Assembly: GCA_039029515.1 (NCBI GenBank)
Contig: JBCCFX010000128.1
Span: 1-12,072, forward strand
DNA length: 12,072 nt
Source: JBCCFX01 sp039029515
GTDB taxonomy: Bacteria > Planctomycetota > Phycisphaerae > Phycisphaerales > SM1A02
Reading direction: 5' to 3'
Part shown: positions 1 to 7,544 of the stretch, piece after piece
How positions within the stretch are numbered: the first letter of the stretch is position 1
How the letters are laid out: each line of letters starts with the position of its first letter
Position numbers and translations under genes: made by a program
Notes under the pieces: generated by a model
The model's input: only the letters and a program-made list of their open reading frames with translations
Told to the model about the DNA's origin: nothing
Databases searched by the model: none

Positions 1-716
1 CGCGCGCCTTCGGCGCATGCAATGATCGAAAACCCGCGGCCACGATCGCTGCGCCGACGAACGGCTTCACAGATGAGATCGAGATCAAAGGGAATTTCCG
101 GGAGCAGAATGACATCCGCGCCTGATGCCGCGCCGGCATACAACGTCAGCCAGCCGGCGTTGCGTCCCATCAGTTCGCAGACCATGGCGCGGTGATGACT
201 TGCCGCGGTGGAACGCAGGCGATCGAGCGCTTCGGTCGCCGTGTTGAGCGCGGTGAGGAAGCCGAATGTGATGTCGGTTCCCACGATGTCGTTGTCGATG
301 GTCTTCGGTACGCCGACGCAGGGAATGCCGCGTTCGACGAACGTCGAAGCGCAGCTCATCGTGCCGTCGCCGCCGATGATGACGAGTCCATCGAGTCGAT
401 TCGCCTCGATGACCTTGATGCACTTGTCGGTCTGATCTTCATAGATCGGTTCGCCGGCGGGATCGACACCGCAATAGATCCGGGCAGGATTGCACCGGTT
501 ATTGCAGCCGAGGATCGAACCGCCGCGCGTGAGGATGCCACTGACGTGCATGGACGTCAGTTCGCCGATGCGGTTTTCGAGCAGACCCTGAAAGCCATCT
601 TCGATGCCGAAGACGCGCAGTCCATGCTTGTAAATCGCGGTCTTGGCGACGGCGCGGAGGACGGCGTTCAAGCCGGGACAATCGCCGCCACCAGTGAGGA
701 TTCCGATGCGTTGCAT
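1..716 (-). CDS. pfkA: 6-phosphofructokinase, 3' end cut by window edge
   Basis: Phosphorylates fructose 6-phosphate to fructose 1,6-bisphosphate, the committing step of glycolysis, in the cytoplasm. The visible 238 residues are the N-terminal two thirds; the gene runs off the left edge. Motifs seen: GGGDCPGLN at residues 9-17 (phosphoryl-donor loop), GGDGT at 115-119, PKTIDND at 137-143 with the catalytic Asp at 141, and MGR at 183-185 (sugar-phosphate binding). At the two positions known to separate donor use, it has Gly (GGDG, as in ATP enzymes) and Lys (PKTIDND, as in pyrophosphate and group III enzymes). By analogy with Gly/Lys enzymes of actinobacteria, ATP is the likelier donor; this is inference. 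The ATG at 716-714 follows a GGTGA about 7 nt upstream. The SDR gene lies 138 bp upstream in the same direction. Confidence 0.95.
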   Translation of the reverse strand, partial: MQRIGILTGGGDCPGLNAVLRAVAKTAIYKHGLRVFGIEDGFQGLLENRIGELTSMHVSGILTRGGSILGCNNRCNPARIYCGVDPAGEPIYEDQTDKCIKVIEANRLDGLVIIGGDGTMSCASTFVERGIPCVGVPKTIDNDIVGTDITFGFLTALNTATEALDRLRSTAASHHRAMVCELMGRNAGWLTLYAGAASGADVILLPEIPFDLDLICEAVRRRSDRGRGFSIIACAEGA

Positions 717-854
717 GAGGCGTTCACCGTTGTTCGTTGTCAGTTCACCGAAAAAGAATGACTGTGCAGCAGTATTGTCCGCGACGTCGCCAGAATCACA
801 ACAAGGAGGCCGATTCCCTTATCGGGATTACGAAAGACGGTCAACGGATAACAG
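717..854 (-). promoter_or_regulatory. pfkA upstream region with weak promoter candidate and paired direct repeats
   Basis: This 138-bp gap separates the SDR stop from the pfkA start. Read on the minus strand it contains TTGTGA and, 16 nt on, GACAAT, each 4/6 to sigma70 boxes, so only a weak promoter candidate. Two copies of CGGTGAAC (plus-strand GTTCACCG at 722-729 and 743-750) lie 21 bp apart, about two helical turns, and the proximal copy contains the pfkA Shine-Dalgarno sequence. A small hairpin, CCGAT with ATCGG around a 6-nt loop (810-825), lies nearer the SDR stop but has no following T run. Regulation by any of these is inference. Confidence 0.3.
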
Positions 855-1622
855 TCAACGTATTTGCCGTGTCGGCCGGACCAGGATCTCGTTGACGCCG
901 ACATGGTCCGGTGCGGTCACTGCATATTCGATGGCGGCGGCGATGTCTTCACTTTCCAGGGGCGTGCCGATGGATGCGAAATACGCCGATGATTGCTTTC
1001 GGGTCTCATCATCAAGGATCGAATTGCTCAGTTCGGTCGCGACGAGACCCGGCGCGATGATGGTGACGCGGATCCGATTACCATCGTGTTTCCCTTGTGC
1101 CGCGAGTTCTTCGCGCAGGCCATCGGAGATGACATGAACCGCGTGTTTGGTCGCGCAGTACACCGCTGCGCCGGGGAAGATCTTCCGTCCGGCGACGGAG
1201 CTGATGTTGACGATGTGGCCGGACTTCTGTTCGAGCATTGTCGGCAGCACCGCAGCAATGCCGTATAGCACGCCTTTGATATTGACGTCGATGCAGGAAT
1301 CCCAGTCCTCGATGCGACGTTTGGTCATGGGCGCTAGGGGCATGATGCCAGCGTTGTTGACGAGGACGTCGATGCGGCCGTAGGTGTCGACCGTCTTCTC
1401 CGCGAGGCGCGTGACATCATCCTGAGACGAGACATCGCAGGCGACCGACATCGCGGTCCCGCCCGCGGCCGTAATCGTTGATTCGAGTTCAGACAATCGA
1501 TCAGTTCGACGAGCGGCGAGGACGATGTTGGCACCGCGAGCGGCAAGTCCCATGGCGGAGGCGGCACCGATGCCGCTGCTCGCGCCGGTCATGATGACGG
1601 TTCTGTCGTTGAGCGTCTGCAT
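855..1622 (-). CDS. Short-chain dehydrogenase/reductase (classical SDR, NADP-type)
   Basis: A 255-residue cytoplasmic oxidoreductase of the classical SDR family, close to the usual 250. Seen: Rossmann motif TGASSGIG at 12-19, NNAG at 89-92, NIKG with the structural Asn at 114, the catalytic Ser in NISS at 141-142, and YCATK giving Tyr155 and Lys159. The end of the second strand reads AARR (36-39); basic residues there usually indicate NADP(H). The motif pattern resembles the YdfG-like 3-hydroxy acid dehydrogenase group, but the substrate cannot be read from the sequence. The start is set at ATG 1622 because GGAG lies 6 nt upstream and SDR homology begins at once. An upstream in-frame start at 1754 would add 44 residues unlike the family and would overlap lysS. 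Divergent from lysS. Confidence 0.9.
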   Translation of the reverse strand: MQTLNDRTVIMTGASSGIGAASAMGLAARGANIVLAARRTDRLSELESTITAAGGTAMSVACDVSSQDDVTRLAEKTVDTYGRIDVLVNNAGIMPLAPMTKRRIEDWDSCIDVNIKGVLYGIAAVLPTMLEQKSGHIVNISSVAGRKIFPGAAVYCATKHAVHVISDGLREELAAQGKHDGNRIRVTIIAPGLVATELSNSILDDETRKQSSAYFASIGTPLESEDIAAAIEYAVTAPDHVGVNEILVRPTRQIR

Positions 1623-1701
1623 GTGATTCTCCGTGGAAAGCGAGGCGAAGTGTAGGCCATTGGCAGGGACCGCAGCCGATGACCTCGGTACCATGATGCA
1701 T

Positions 1702-3330
1702 ATGACAGCCAAGACGACCGAACCCGAAACCTCGACGTCCGACGCCCCGACCAATGCACATGCGGGCTGGGACCCGAAGAATCCGCTTCACAAGGCCCGG
1801 CTCGACAAACTCGAGCGGTGGCGCGATCAGTACGGCATCACCGGGTACGGCGAGCGCGTGGACGACCTGATGACGCTTGTTGAAGCGCGAACGGCGTTCG
1901 ATGAATCGGCCAACACGGCCTACGACGCCGCGGTTGAAGCAGCGGACGGTGGTGACGTTGAAGACCCGCGACCGCGCGCCCTCGTCGCCGGTCGTTGTAT
2001 GCAGTCACGTGTGATGGGCAAGCTCGTGTTTCTGTCGTTGCGTGATCATTCCGGCGATCTTCAGATCAGCATCTCCAAGTCCGACCTGGCGCAGGAGCAG
2101 TTTAAGCTCGCATCCAAACTCGACTACGGCGACATCGCGGTGGTTGAAGGTCGTGTGGGCAAGACCAAGCGCGGCGAGATCTGCATCTGGGCGGATCGAT
2201 TCGAAGTGCACTGCAAGAGTCTCGTCCCGCCACCGGAGAAGTATCACGGACTGCAGGACATTGAATTGCGTTCGCGTCATCGCTACATCGACATGTACGC
2301 GAACCCGGAGACGATGCGCGTCTTTCAGGCGCGCAGCCGGATGATGTCGCTGTCTCGTCGGTTCATGGATGAGCGGTCGTATCTCGAAGTCGAGACGCCG
2401 ATGATGCAGCCAATTGCAGGCGGTGCGGCAGCGCGACCGTTCACCACGCATCACAATGCGTTGGATATGCCGTTGTACATGCGGATCGCGCCAGAGCTGT
2501 ATCTGAAGCGATTGCTCGTCGGCGGCATGCCGCGCGTGTATGAGATCAACCGCAACTTCCGCAACGAGGGCATCGATCGTTCACACAATCCCGAGTTCAC
2601 GATGATGGAAGTGTACGAGGCGTTCGGCGACTGCTGGACGATGTGTGAATTGACCGAAGCGCTGACGTTCGAACTTGCGCGCGATGCACGAGCGCATCCG
2701 ATTGATGATGATGTCGAAGCCGTTGCGAACGATGATGCGCCGAAGCTTCCATTTGGAGATTCGTTCGTCGACTACACACGGCCGTTCGCGCGGATTGCCT
2801 ACGGCGAGCTGTTCGAGCTTGCGTGGGGTTTCGCGATGACCGATGAACAGCGCGTTCTGGAGATCGCATTGGAACGCAAGGTCGAGAACGCCGCGAAGCT
2901 CGATCACTGGCTGCTGGTGAACCAGTTGCTTGAACTCGAAGCCGAGCACCGAATCGATCCGACGAAGCCCACGTTCGTCTATGACTACCCGAGTGCAATT
3001 TCGCCGTTGACGCGGCCGTATGAAGACAAGCCGCATCTGAGTATGCGATGGGAACTGTTCATCGCGGGCATGGAAGTCGCGAATTCCTACACCGAATTGA
3101 ACGATCCCGCGATTCAGCTCGCTCGTTTCACCGAGCAGCTGAAAGGCGAGGACGAAGAGGATTCGACATTCCGCACGCTCGACGAGGACTTCATCCATGC
3201 CCTGCGCGTCGGGATGCCGCCGGCAGGCGGTCTTGGCATCGGGATGGACCGGCTCGTGATGTTGATGACGAATCGGCAGTCGATTCGCGACGTGATTCTG
3301 TTCCCGCTGCTCAAGGCCGACAACGGCTGA
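1702..3330 (+). CDS. lysS: Lysyl-tRNA synthetase, class II
   Basis: Charges tRNA-Lys with lysine using ATP. With this start it has 542 residues, slightly longer than the usual ~500 because of an acidic, polar N-terminal tail. Domains: lead-in helix KARLDKLERWRDQYGI (31-46), anticodon-binding OB-fold (roughly 90-180), then the class II catalytic core. Motif 2 shows FRNE with Arg287 and Glu289, followed by the HNPEFTMMEVY segment typical of LysRS. Motif 3 reads GLGIGMDR, with Asp516 and Arg517. The lysine-site stretch NSYTELNDP is also present. The start is uncertain: in-frame ATGs occur at 1693, 1696 and 1702 and a GTG at 1633, none with a clear Shine-Dalgarno site. The GTG would run into the SDR leader. 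First gene of a tight run with the next two genes. Confidence 0.97.
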   Translation: MTAKTTEPETSTSDAPTNAHAGWDPKNPLHKARLDKLERWRDQYGITGYGERVDDLMTLVEARTAFDESANTAYDAAVEAADGGDVEDPRPRALVAGRCMQSRVMGKLVFLSLRDHSGDLQISISKSDLAQEQFKLASKLDYGDIAVVEGRVGKTKRGEICIWADRFEVHCKSLVPPPEKYHGLQDIELRSRHRYIDMYANPETMRVFQARSRMMSLSRRFMDERSYLEVETPMMQPIAGGAAARPFTTHHNALDMPLYMRIAPELYLKRLLVGGMPRVYEINRNFRNEGIDRSHNPEFTMMEVYEAFGDCWTMCELTEALTFELARDARAHPIDDDVEAVANDDAPKLPFGDSFVDYTRPFARIAYGELFELAWGFAMTDEQRVLEIALERKVENAAKLDHWLLVNQLLELEAEHRIDPTKPTFVYDYPSAISPLTRPYEDKPHLSMRWELFIAGMEVANSYTELNDPAIQLARFTEQLKGEDEEDSTFRTLDEDFIHALRVGMPPAGGLGIGMDRLVMLMTNRQSIRDVILFPLLKADNG

Positions 3331-3344
3331 TCGTGAGGTCTCCG

Positions 3345-4826
3345 ATGGTGCGTTCCCGACTGCTGTTCATGTGGCTCGCGATCGCGCTGTGCGCCTCAAT
3401 CGCTCCGGGCGCGGAATGGAAGATTGTCCGCGAGCATTGGTACGCCCTTGAGATCGGCGGCAGTCGAGCCGGCCATTCGCACGAAATCGTCGAGCGCAAC
3501 GCAGACCAGGTGCGCATCACGTCCACGACCTCAATGCGCATGCAGCGCTTCGATGCCGATGTTGCGATTGACATCGTCGAAGTCTCGATCGAGCGCGATG
3601 ACGGCACGCCGGTGTTGTTGTCGTCGTCAAGTAAAATGTCAAAGCAGGACAAGTCGACGACATGGCGCTTCGATGGCGATTCGGTCGAGATCGAGACGGC
3701 TGATGGCGGCCGTGAACGCACGACGCGGCGTGAGTTGCCCGAAGGTGACTGGATGATGCCGTGGGCGTCGAGCGAGTTCGTCATGCAGCGTGCCGCGTCG
3801 GGCGCTGACGTGATCGAAGTCAGAACGATGTCGATCGATCAGGGCATGAATATCGTCCCCTCGCGTCTGACGAAGCTGACCGAGGAGGTCTCGACGTTTG
3901 ATGGGCGCGATGTGCCGGTCATGGTGTTTCGAGTGGAGTCGGCGGACACCGCGGGATTGAACGTCATCTCCAAGTTCAGCGAGGACGGCGTCCTGACCGA
4001 GCAGGTGATCGACCTGCCGATGGGTGAGATGGTGTCGCGGCTCGTGACAAAGGAGCAGGCGCTCAATGGAGGCGGGCCGGCGCCGGAGATCATGGTGTCA
4101 ATGTTCGTGCCGCTTGAGCGTGCGTTGCCACGCCTCGATCGGACGCGTCATCTGACGCTGGAGATCCGCGCCAAAGACGGTGAATTGCCGGAGCTGCCCT
4201 CGGTTGGTGCGCAGCGCGTGACGCGTCACGACGATGGTCGATCAGCGCGCGTGCTGATTGACCTCGATGATCCGGTGCCTGCAACGGACGATGAACGTGC
4301 GGATGTCGCGTACCGAGAAGCCTCAGCCATCATTGATTCAGATGATCCGATGATCAAAGCGCTGGCGCGCAAGGCGACACGACGCAAGGGTGATGATCCG
4401 ATGAAACGCGCCGAAGCGATGCGCGCGCTCGCGGAACGGCACGTGTCACGCAAGGGTTTCGAAACCGCGTTTGCGTCGGCTTCCGAAACCGCCCGGCTCC
4501 GTCGCGGCGATTGTTCTGAGCACGCCGTTTTGCTCGCGGCGATGCTTCGCGCCGACGGCATTCCTTCACGCACGGCCACGGGGCTGGTCTATGTCGAAGG
4601 CATGGGGCCAGAGAAGTACGCGTACGGCTGGCACATGTGGACCCAGGCGTTGATCGACGGGGCGTGGATCGATCTCGATGCGACGCTACCGTTGACGTAT
4701 CACGTCGGCCACTTGCTCGTCGATACGAATTCTCTCGCTGACGATGCTCCGGCTGAAGGTATCAATGGTCTGTTGCGGTTGCTCGGCAACCTGGAAATCG
4801 ACGTTGTGGAGCGCGGCAGTGACTGA
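3345..4826 (+). CDS. Exported transglutaminase-fold (transglutaminase-like core) protein
   Basis: A 493-residue predicted exported protein. A signal peptide spans residues 1-23 (basic start, hydrophobic core, cleavage probably after PGA). Residues ~24-320 form a polar, strand-rich region of unknown role, including GHSH at 43-46 and DWMMPW at 135-140. The transglutaminase/papain-like core has its triad visible: Cys390 in GDCSEHA, His430 in WHMW and Asp445 in DLDAT. Bacterial members act as proteases, amidases or peptide cross-linkers; the substrate here is unknown, and an envelope role is inferred from the signal peptide. ATG 3345 has GAGG 6 nt upstream and begins the signal peptide. It lies 14 nt after lysS, and its end overlaps nnrD by 8 nt in GTGACTGA, so translational coupling is likely. 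Confidence 0.85.
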   Translation: MVRSRLLFMWLAIALCASIAPGAEWKIVREHWYALEIGGSRAGHSHEIVERNADQVRITSTTSMRMQRFDADVAIDIVEVSIERDDGTPVLLSSSSKMSKQDKSTTWRFDGDSVEIETADGGRERTTRRELPEGDWMMPWASSEFVMQRAASGADVIEVRTMSIDQGMNIVPSRLTKLTEEVSTFDGRDVPVMVFRVESADTAGLNVISKFSEDGVLTEQVIDLPMGEMVSRLVTKEQALNGGGPAPEIMVSMFVPLERALPRLDRTRHLTLEIRAKDGELPELPSVGAQRVTRHDDGRSARVLIDLDDPVPATDDERADVAYREASAIIDSDDPMIKALARKATRRKGDDPMKRAEAMRALAERHVSRKGFETAFASASETARLRRGDCSEHAVLLAAMLRADGIPSRTATGLVYVEGMGPEKYAYGWHMWTQALIDGAWIDLDATLPLTYHVGHLLVDTNSLADDAPAEGINGLLRLLGNLEIDVVERGSD

Positions 4827-5745
4827 TGCACTGCCCGCGCTGCCGGCACGCACCGTCGATGGCCATAAAGGAACCTTTGGCACCGTCCTGGTCGTCGGTG
4901 GCCAGGCATCGTCGCCACGCATGATGATCGGCGGACCGGCGTTCACCGCGCTGGCGGCACTGCGTTCCGGGTGTGGACTCGCGGTCCTCGCGTTACCTGA
5001 GCCAATCCTTTCCGAAGGCCTGACGATCGCGCCGTCGGCGACCGGACTCGCACTGCCGGTCGACGATGACGGTCATATTCGTCCAAGTGAAGCCGCACAG
5101 CGCATCGATGATGCGCGCGGTGGTGTTCGCTGTTTTGCCGTTGGTCCGGGACTCGGTCTCGGCAATGCACAACAGCAGTTGCTGGTCTGGCTGCTGGCGC
5201 GCGATGACATGCCGGTCGTTGTCGACGCCGATGGCATCAACAATCTCGCGACGCTTGAACATGCACTTGCCGACGTGCGTGCGCCCGCGATCTTCACACC
5301 GCATCCGGGTGAATACGCGCGACTTGCGGCATCACTCGGCATTCATCTCGATGGCGTCGATGAATCGACGCGCGTTCCGGCCGCAGAACAGCTTGCGCAA
5401 CGGCTTGGGGCCGTGGTCGTCCTCAAAGGTCGGCACACGGTGGTCAGCGATGGTGTACGAACGGTCGTGAACGAGACCGGCAACGCGGTGCTCGCGACCG
5501 CGGGCACCGGCGACATCCTCACGGGCATCATTGCGGGGCTCGTGGCACAGTTTGTCCATCCGCTGATGGCCGGCGGTGCGCCGAACGCGCTCGGGCTCTT
5601 CGAGTGTGCCCAGCTCGGTGTGCATCTGCACGGCGTTGTTGCCGACGTCTGGGCGGCGACGCACGGCGATGCCGGCCTGTTGGCGACGGACCTTCTGGAT
5701 GGGCTGCCGACAGCGATGCATGCGCTTCGCGCGGGCTCCAACTGA
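4819..5745 (+). CDS. nnrD: ADP-dependent NAD(P)H-hydrate dehydratase (stand-alone YjeF_C/NnrD domain)
   Basis: Repairs damaged cofactors: it dehydrates the S form of NAD(P)HX back to NAD(P)H with ADP as the usual bacterial co-substrate. The 308 residues cover a complete ribokinase-fold domain: GHKGTFGTVLVVGG at 15-28, VGPGLG, VVDADG, TPHPGEYARL (His162-Glu165), VVLKG with Lys203, and the anion-hole/catalytic ATAGTGDILTG with Asp232. Many bacterial proteins fuse this to the NnrE epimerase domain; no epimerase domain is present here, so it must be elsewhere or absent. The start is taken as GTG 4819 because GGAG lies 7 nt upstream and the domain begins soon after. An earlier in-frame start at 4744 would only add sequence shared with the transglutaminase gene. 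Confidence 0.93.
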   Translation: MTDALPALPARTVDGHKGTFGTVLVVGGQASSPRMMIGGPAFTALAALRSGCGLAVLALPEPILSEGLTIAPSATGLALPVDDDGHIRPSEAAQRIDDARGGVRCFAVGPGLGLGNAQQQLLVWLLARDDMPVVVDADGINNLATLEHALADVRAPAIFTPHPGEYARLAASLGIHLDGVDESTRVPAAEQLAQRLGAVVVLKGRHTVVSDGVRTVVNETGNAVLATAGTGDILTGIIAGLVAQFVHPLMAGGAPNALGLFECAQLGVHLHGVVADVWAATHGDAGLLATDLLDGLPTAMHALRAGSN

Positions 5746-5751
5746 GTATCC

Positions 5752-5760
5752 TGCTATATT
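5752..5760 (+). promoter_or_regulatory. Candidate extended -10 promoter for the HD-domain gene
   Basis: TGCTATATT sits 6 nt after the nnrD stop and matches the extended -10 pattern TGnTATAAT with one mismatch. No good -35 box is seen, which is normal for extended -10 promoters. Transcription would start near 5767, giving a leader of about 50 nt before ATG 5817. It is one of the few AT-rich hexamers in this stretch. It would let the exoribonuclease gene be expressed apart from the lysS run. Confidence 0.4.
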
Positions 5761-5816
5761 CACGCGTTGGCGCGAGCGATGGGGGCTTCTGCTGTCGCGC
5801 ATACGAGGGTTGAGGT

Positions 5817-6827
5817 ATGACCACGATGACCGACACGAAGACCGCGGGCGATCACACGAATCTCGATACGCTCGAGGCCAACGCGTACATCCAGGGCGTC
5901 TACAGCCTGCTGAACCCGCAGGTCGGGACGACGCGCGCGGGCAAACCATTCCTCAAGTGCCTGATTCGCGATGCCACCGGCGAAGTTGCTGCGCGGCAAT
6001 GGTCATTCGAGAACGGTGATATCGGTGAACTGTCATCCACCGGCTTCGTGTACATCTCCGGTCACACGCAGTTGTACAACGGCCAGGTGCAGTTGATTCT
6101 CGAGTCAATCGCGCCGCGCGAGGTAAGCGAAGACGAAATCGCATCGCTGCTGCCGACGACAAAGAAAGACATCAAGGTGATGTTCTCCGACGTGCAGTCG
6201 ATCATGGGATCGCTGTCGCACCCTGCGATGAAAGCGCTCGCCGATGCGTATCTCAGCGATGAAGACATGATGACAAATTTCCGGTTCGCGCCGGCAGCGA
6301 TGTCGCTGCATCACGCGTGGATCGGCGGATTGCTGGAACACACGCTGCAACTGTTGAAGCTCGCAGAAGCGATGTTACCGCTGTATCCGCAACTCAACCG
6401 CGACATCGTGCTCATGGGACTGTTCCTGCATGATCTTGCGAAGACGGCTGAACTGACGTGGGAACGTGGCTTCAATTACACGACGGATGGCAACCTGATC
6501 GGCCATGTCGTCCGCGGTGCGATCTGGCTCCAGTTCAAAGCGGCCGTTGCGGCCAAGCAGTCAGGCGAACGTCTTCCCGCGGAAACGCTGCGAATTCTTC
6601 AGCACATCATCATCTCACATCACGGCAAGCCCGAGTTTGGTGCGGCGAAGGTGCCGGCGACGCCGGAAGCGCTGTTCATCTCACAACTCGATGACCTCGA
6701 TGCCAAGACGCAGTTGTCACTGACCCTGACGCGCGATGCGACCGGCGGTGCCGATGCGCACTTCACCGACAAGGTGTGGGCGCTCGATGGCGTGCGGTTG
6801 TATCGAGGCGAAGGGATTGGCGAGTAG
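5817..6827 (+). CDS. YhaM-family 3'-5' exoribonuclease (OB-fold plus HD domain)
   Basis: A predicted cytoplasmic nuclease of 336 residues, near the ~315 of Bacillus YhaM. The N-terminal OB-fold (~25-115) would bind nucleic acid; the HD phosphohydrolase domain follows. Seen in order: HHAWIGGLLEHT with His175, LHDLAK with His205-Asp206, ISHHGKPEFGA with His268-His269, and QLDDLDAK with Asp292/293/295. This is the metal-binding pattern of the family. YhaM and its relative CbfA degrade RNA, and single-stranded DNA in vitro, from the 3' end. The start at 5817 has GAGG 8 nt upstream; ATG 5826, with GAGG at 5812-5815, is a good alternative. The gap to nnrD is 71 bp, with a candidate promoter. Family assignment is firm; the exact substrate here is inferred. 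Confidence 0.88.
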   Translation: MTTMTDTKTAGDHTNLDTLEANAYIQGVYSLLNPQVGTTRAGKPFLKCLIRDATGEVAARQWSFENGDIGELSSTGFVYISGHTQLYNGQVQLILESIAPREVSEDEIASLLPTTKKDIKVMFSDVQSIMGSLSHPAMKALADAYLSDEDMMTNFRFAPAAMSLHHAWIGGLLEHTLQLLKLAEAMLPLYPQLNRDIVLMGLFLHDLAKTAELTWERGFNYTTDGNLIGHVVRGAIWLQFKAAVAAKQSGERLPAETLRILQHIIISHHGKPEFGAAKVPATPEALFISQLDDLDAKTQLSLTLTRDATGGADAHFTDKVWALDGVRLYRGEGIGE

Positions 6828-6835
6828 CGTCGGAA

Positions 6836-6912
6836 GCCATGAGCCATGAGCCATGAGCCATGAGCCATAAGCTATGGGCCGTGAGCTTTGAGCCAGAGGC
6901 CATGAGGTATGA
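6836..6912 (+). repeat. Heptanucleotide tandem repeat, 11 units of GCCATGA type
   Basis: Eleven units of exactly 7 nt follow each other without a single insertion or deletion. Units 1-4 are identical GCCATGA. Then come GCCATAA, GCTATGG, GCCGTGA, GCTTTGA, GCCAGAG, GCCATGA and GGTATGA. The array starts 8 nt after the exoribonuclease stop. Its last unit carries the ATG (6909) of the next gene, and units 9-10 supply AGAGG as that gene's Shine-Dalgarno site. Since 7 is not a multiple of 3, ATG and the overlapping TGA cycle through all frames. Intergenic heptamer arrays are known in several phyla, such as the short tandem repeats of cyanobacteria. Function unknown; replication slippage is the likely origin. 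Confidence 0.92.
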
Positions 6913-7307
6913 GGGCGAAAGCGGTGGGTGCGCAGTTCCTCAATGTGGACCTGAACTTGACGGCTCGTGAGTCGCTGGTGCCATTTGCGACGTGGTACGA
7001 ACGGTATGGGTTTGCCCTGCATCAGGAAGAGCAAGGGCCCGAGTGGTTTGGTCGCTACGAACTGGAATTCGAGGGCGATCTCGTACAGATCTTCGAACGT
7101 CAGTGCGTTGCGCTGGAGTCGATGCCAGAGGATGTTGTGCGGCTGTGGAACGATGCGACGTCGCGCGTTCTCTCGATCGGTATCGAAGCGACGCCAGGGC
7201 TGGATGCAGGCGCTTGGATCGTTTCGCCCGCGCTGTTGACACGTATTGCAGATCTTCGGACTGAACTCGAATTCGTGGTGTACGGTGCATCGGGCGATTT
7301 CAAGTAG
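6909..7307 (+). CDS. Protein of unknown function, 132 residues
   Basis: I do not recognise the family. The protein is soluble-looking and acidic, with no signal peptide or membrane segment. It has an alternating strand/helix pattern: an N-terminal strand (AQFLNVDLNL, 8-17), an aromatic central part with WYERYGF and EWFGRYELEFEGD, and a C-terminal hydrophobic strand ELEFVVYGASG. Such a pattern could be a small ferredoxin-like alpha/beta fold, but that is only a guess. The start at 6909 has AGAGG 9 nt upstream, and both lie inside the heptamer array. GTG 6924 is a later in-frame alternative. Codon use resembles its neighbours, which supports a real gene. Same direction as the exoribonuclease gene 81 nt upstream; a functional link cannot be inferred. 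Confidence 0.7.
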   Translation: MRAKAVGAQFLNVDLNLTARESLVPFATWYERYGFALHQEEQGPEWFGRYELEFEGDLVQIFERQCVALESMPEDVVRLWNDATSRVLSIGIEATPGLDAGAWIVSPALLTRIADLRTELEFVVYGASGDFK

Positions 7308-7470
7308 TCGCGCAGCGTCGCCGTGTTGAGCAGAAACCGGCGTGTACGAATCGCGCGGAAACCTCATGTCGCCCAACGACATCGAAGAGTCTGGCCGGGA
7401 ATGATTCGCCGGCGCGTTGTGTTCACAGGTCGTGCGGCGGCTGGCGGTGGCTGCTCACGTCGACTTCGAC

Positions 7471-7517
7471 TAGAATGAGTTGTTCGGAATTCGATCGGGT
7501 TCGGGATTCGATCGGGT
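7471..7517 (+). promoter_or_regulatory. Candidate -10 box and direct repeat upstream of the glycosyltransferase
   Basis: TAGAAT at 7471-7476 matches the -10 consensus in 5 of 6 positions, though no good -35 is visible. Just downstream lie two identical 12-mers ATTCGATCGGGT (7489-7500 and 7506-7517), 17 bp apart. If TAGAAT is a promoter box, the start of transcription would fall near 7483 and the repeats would lie in the first part of the transcript, where a repressor could bind. The rest of the 237-bp gap (7308-7544) holds nothing I can name. Confidence 0.3.
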
Positions 7518-7544
7518 GCGACGAACGAGCCACTGGAGACTTGC

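Noticed and set aside
192..761. Plus-strand open frame of 189 codons over pfkA
   Set aside because: It is the antisense shadow of the phosphofructokinase gene, whose motifs are unmistakable on the minus strand.
1633..1701. Longer lysS N-terminus starting at GTG 1633
   Set aside because: It would add 23 residues unlike LysRS and use up most of the divergent promoter space with the SDR gene; ATGs at 1693-1702 are more likely.
6717..7382. Minus-strand open frame of 221 codons reading MAHGSWL repeats through the heptamer array
   Set aside because: It lies antisense across the 132-residue gene and the end of the exoribonuclease gene. The peptide repeat is just the 7-nt array read in 21-nt turns, and there is no family similarity.
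7401..7478. 25-codon ORF (MIRRRVVFTGRAAAGG...) between the 132-residue gene and the glycosyltransferase
   Set aside because: It has no properly spaced Shine-Dalgarno site and low-complexity content, with no sign of conservation that can be seen.
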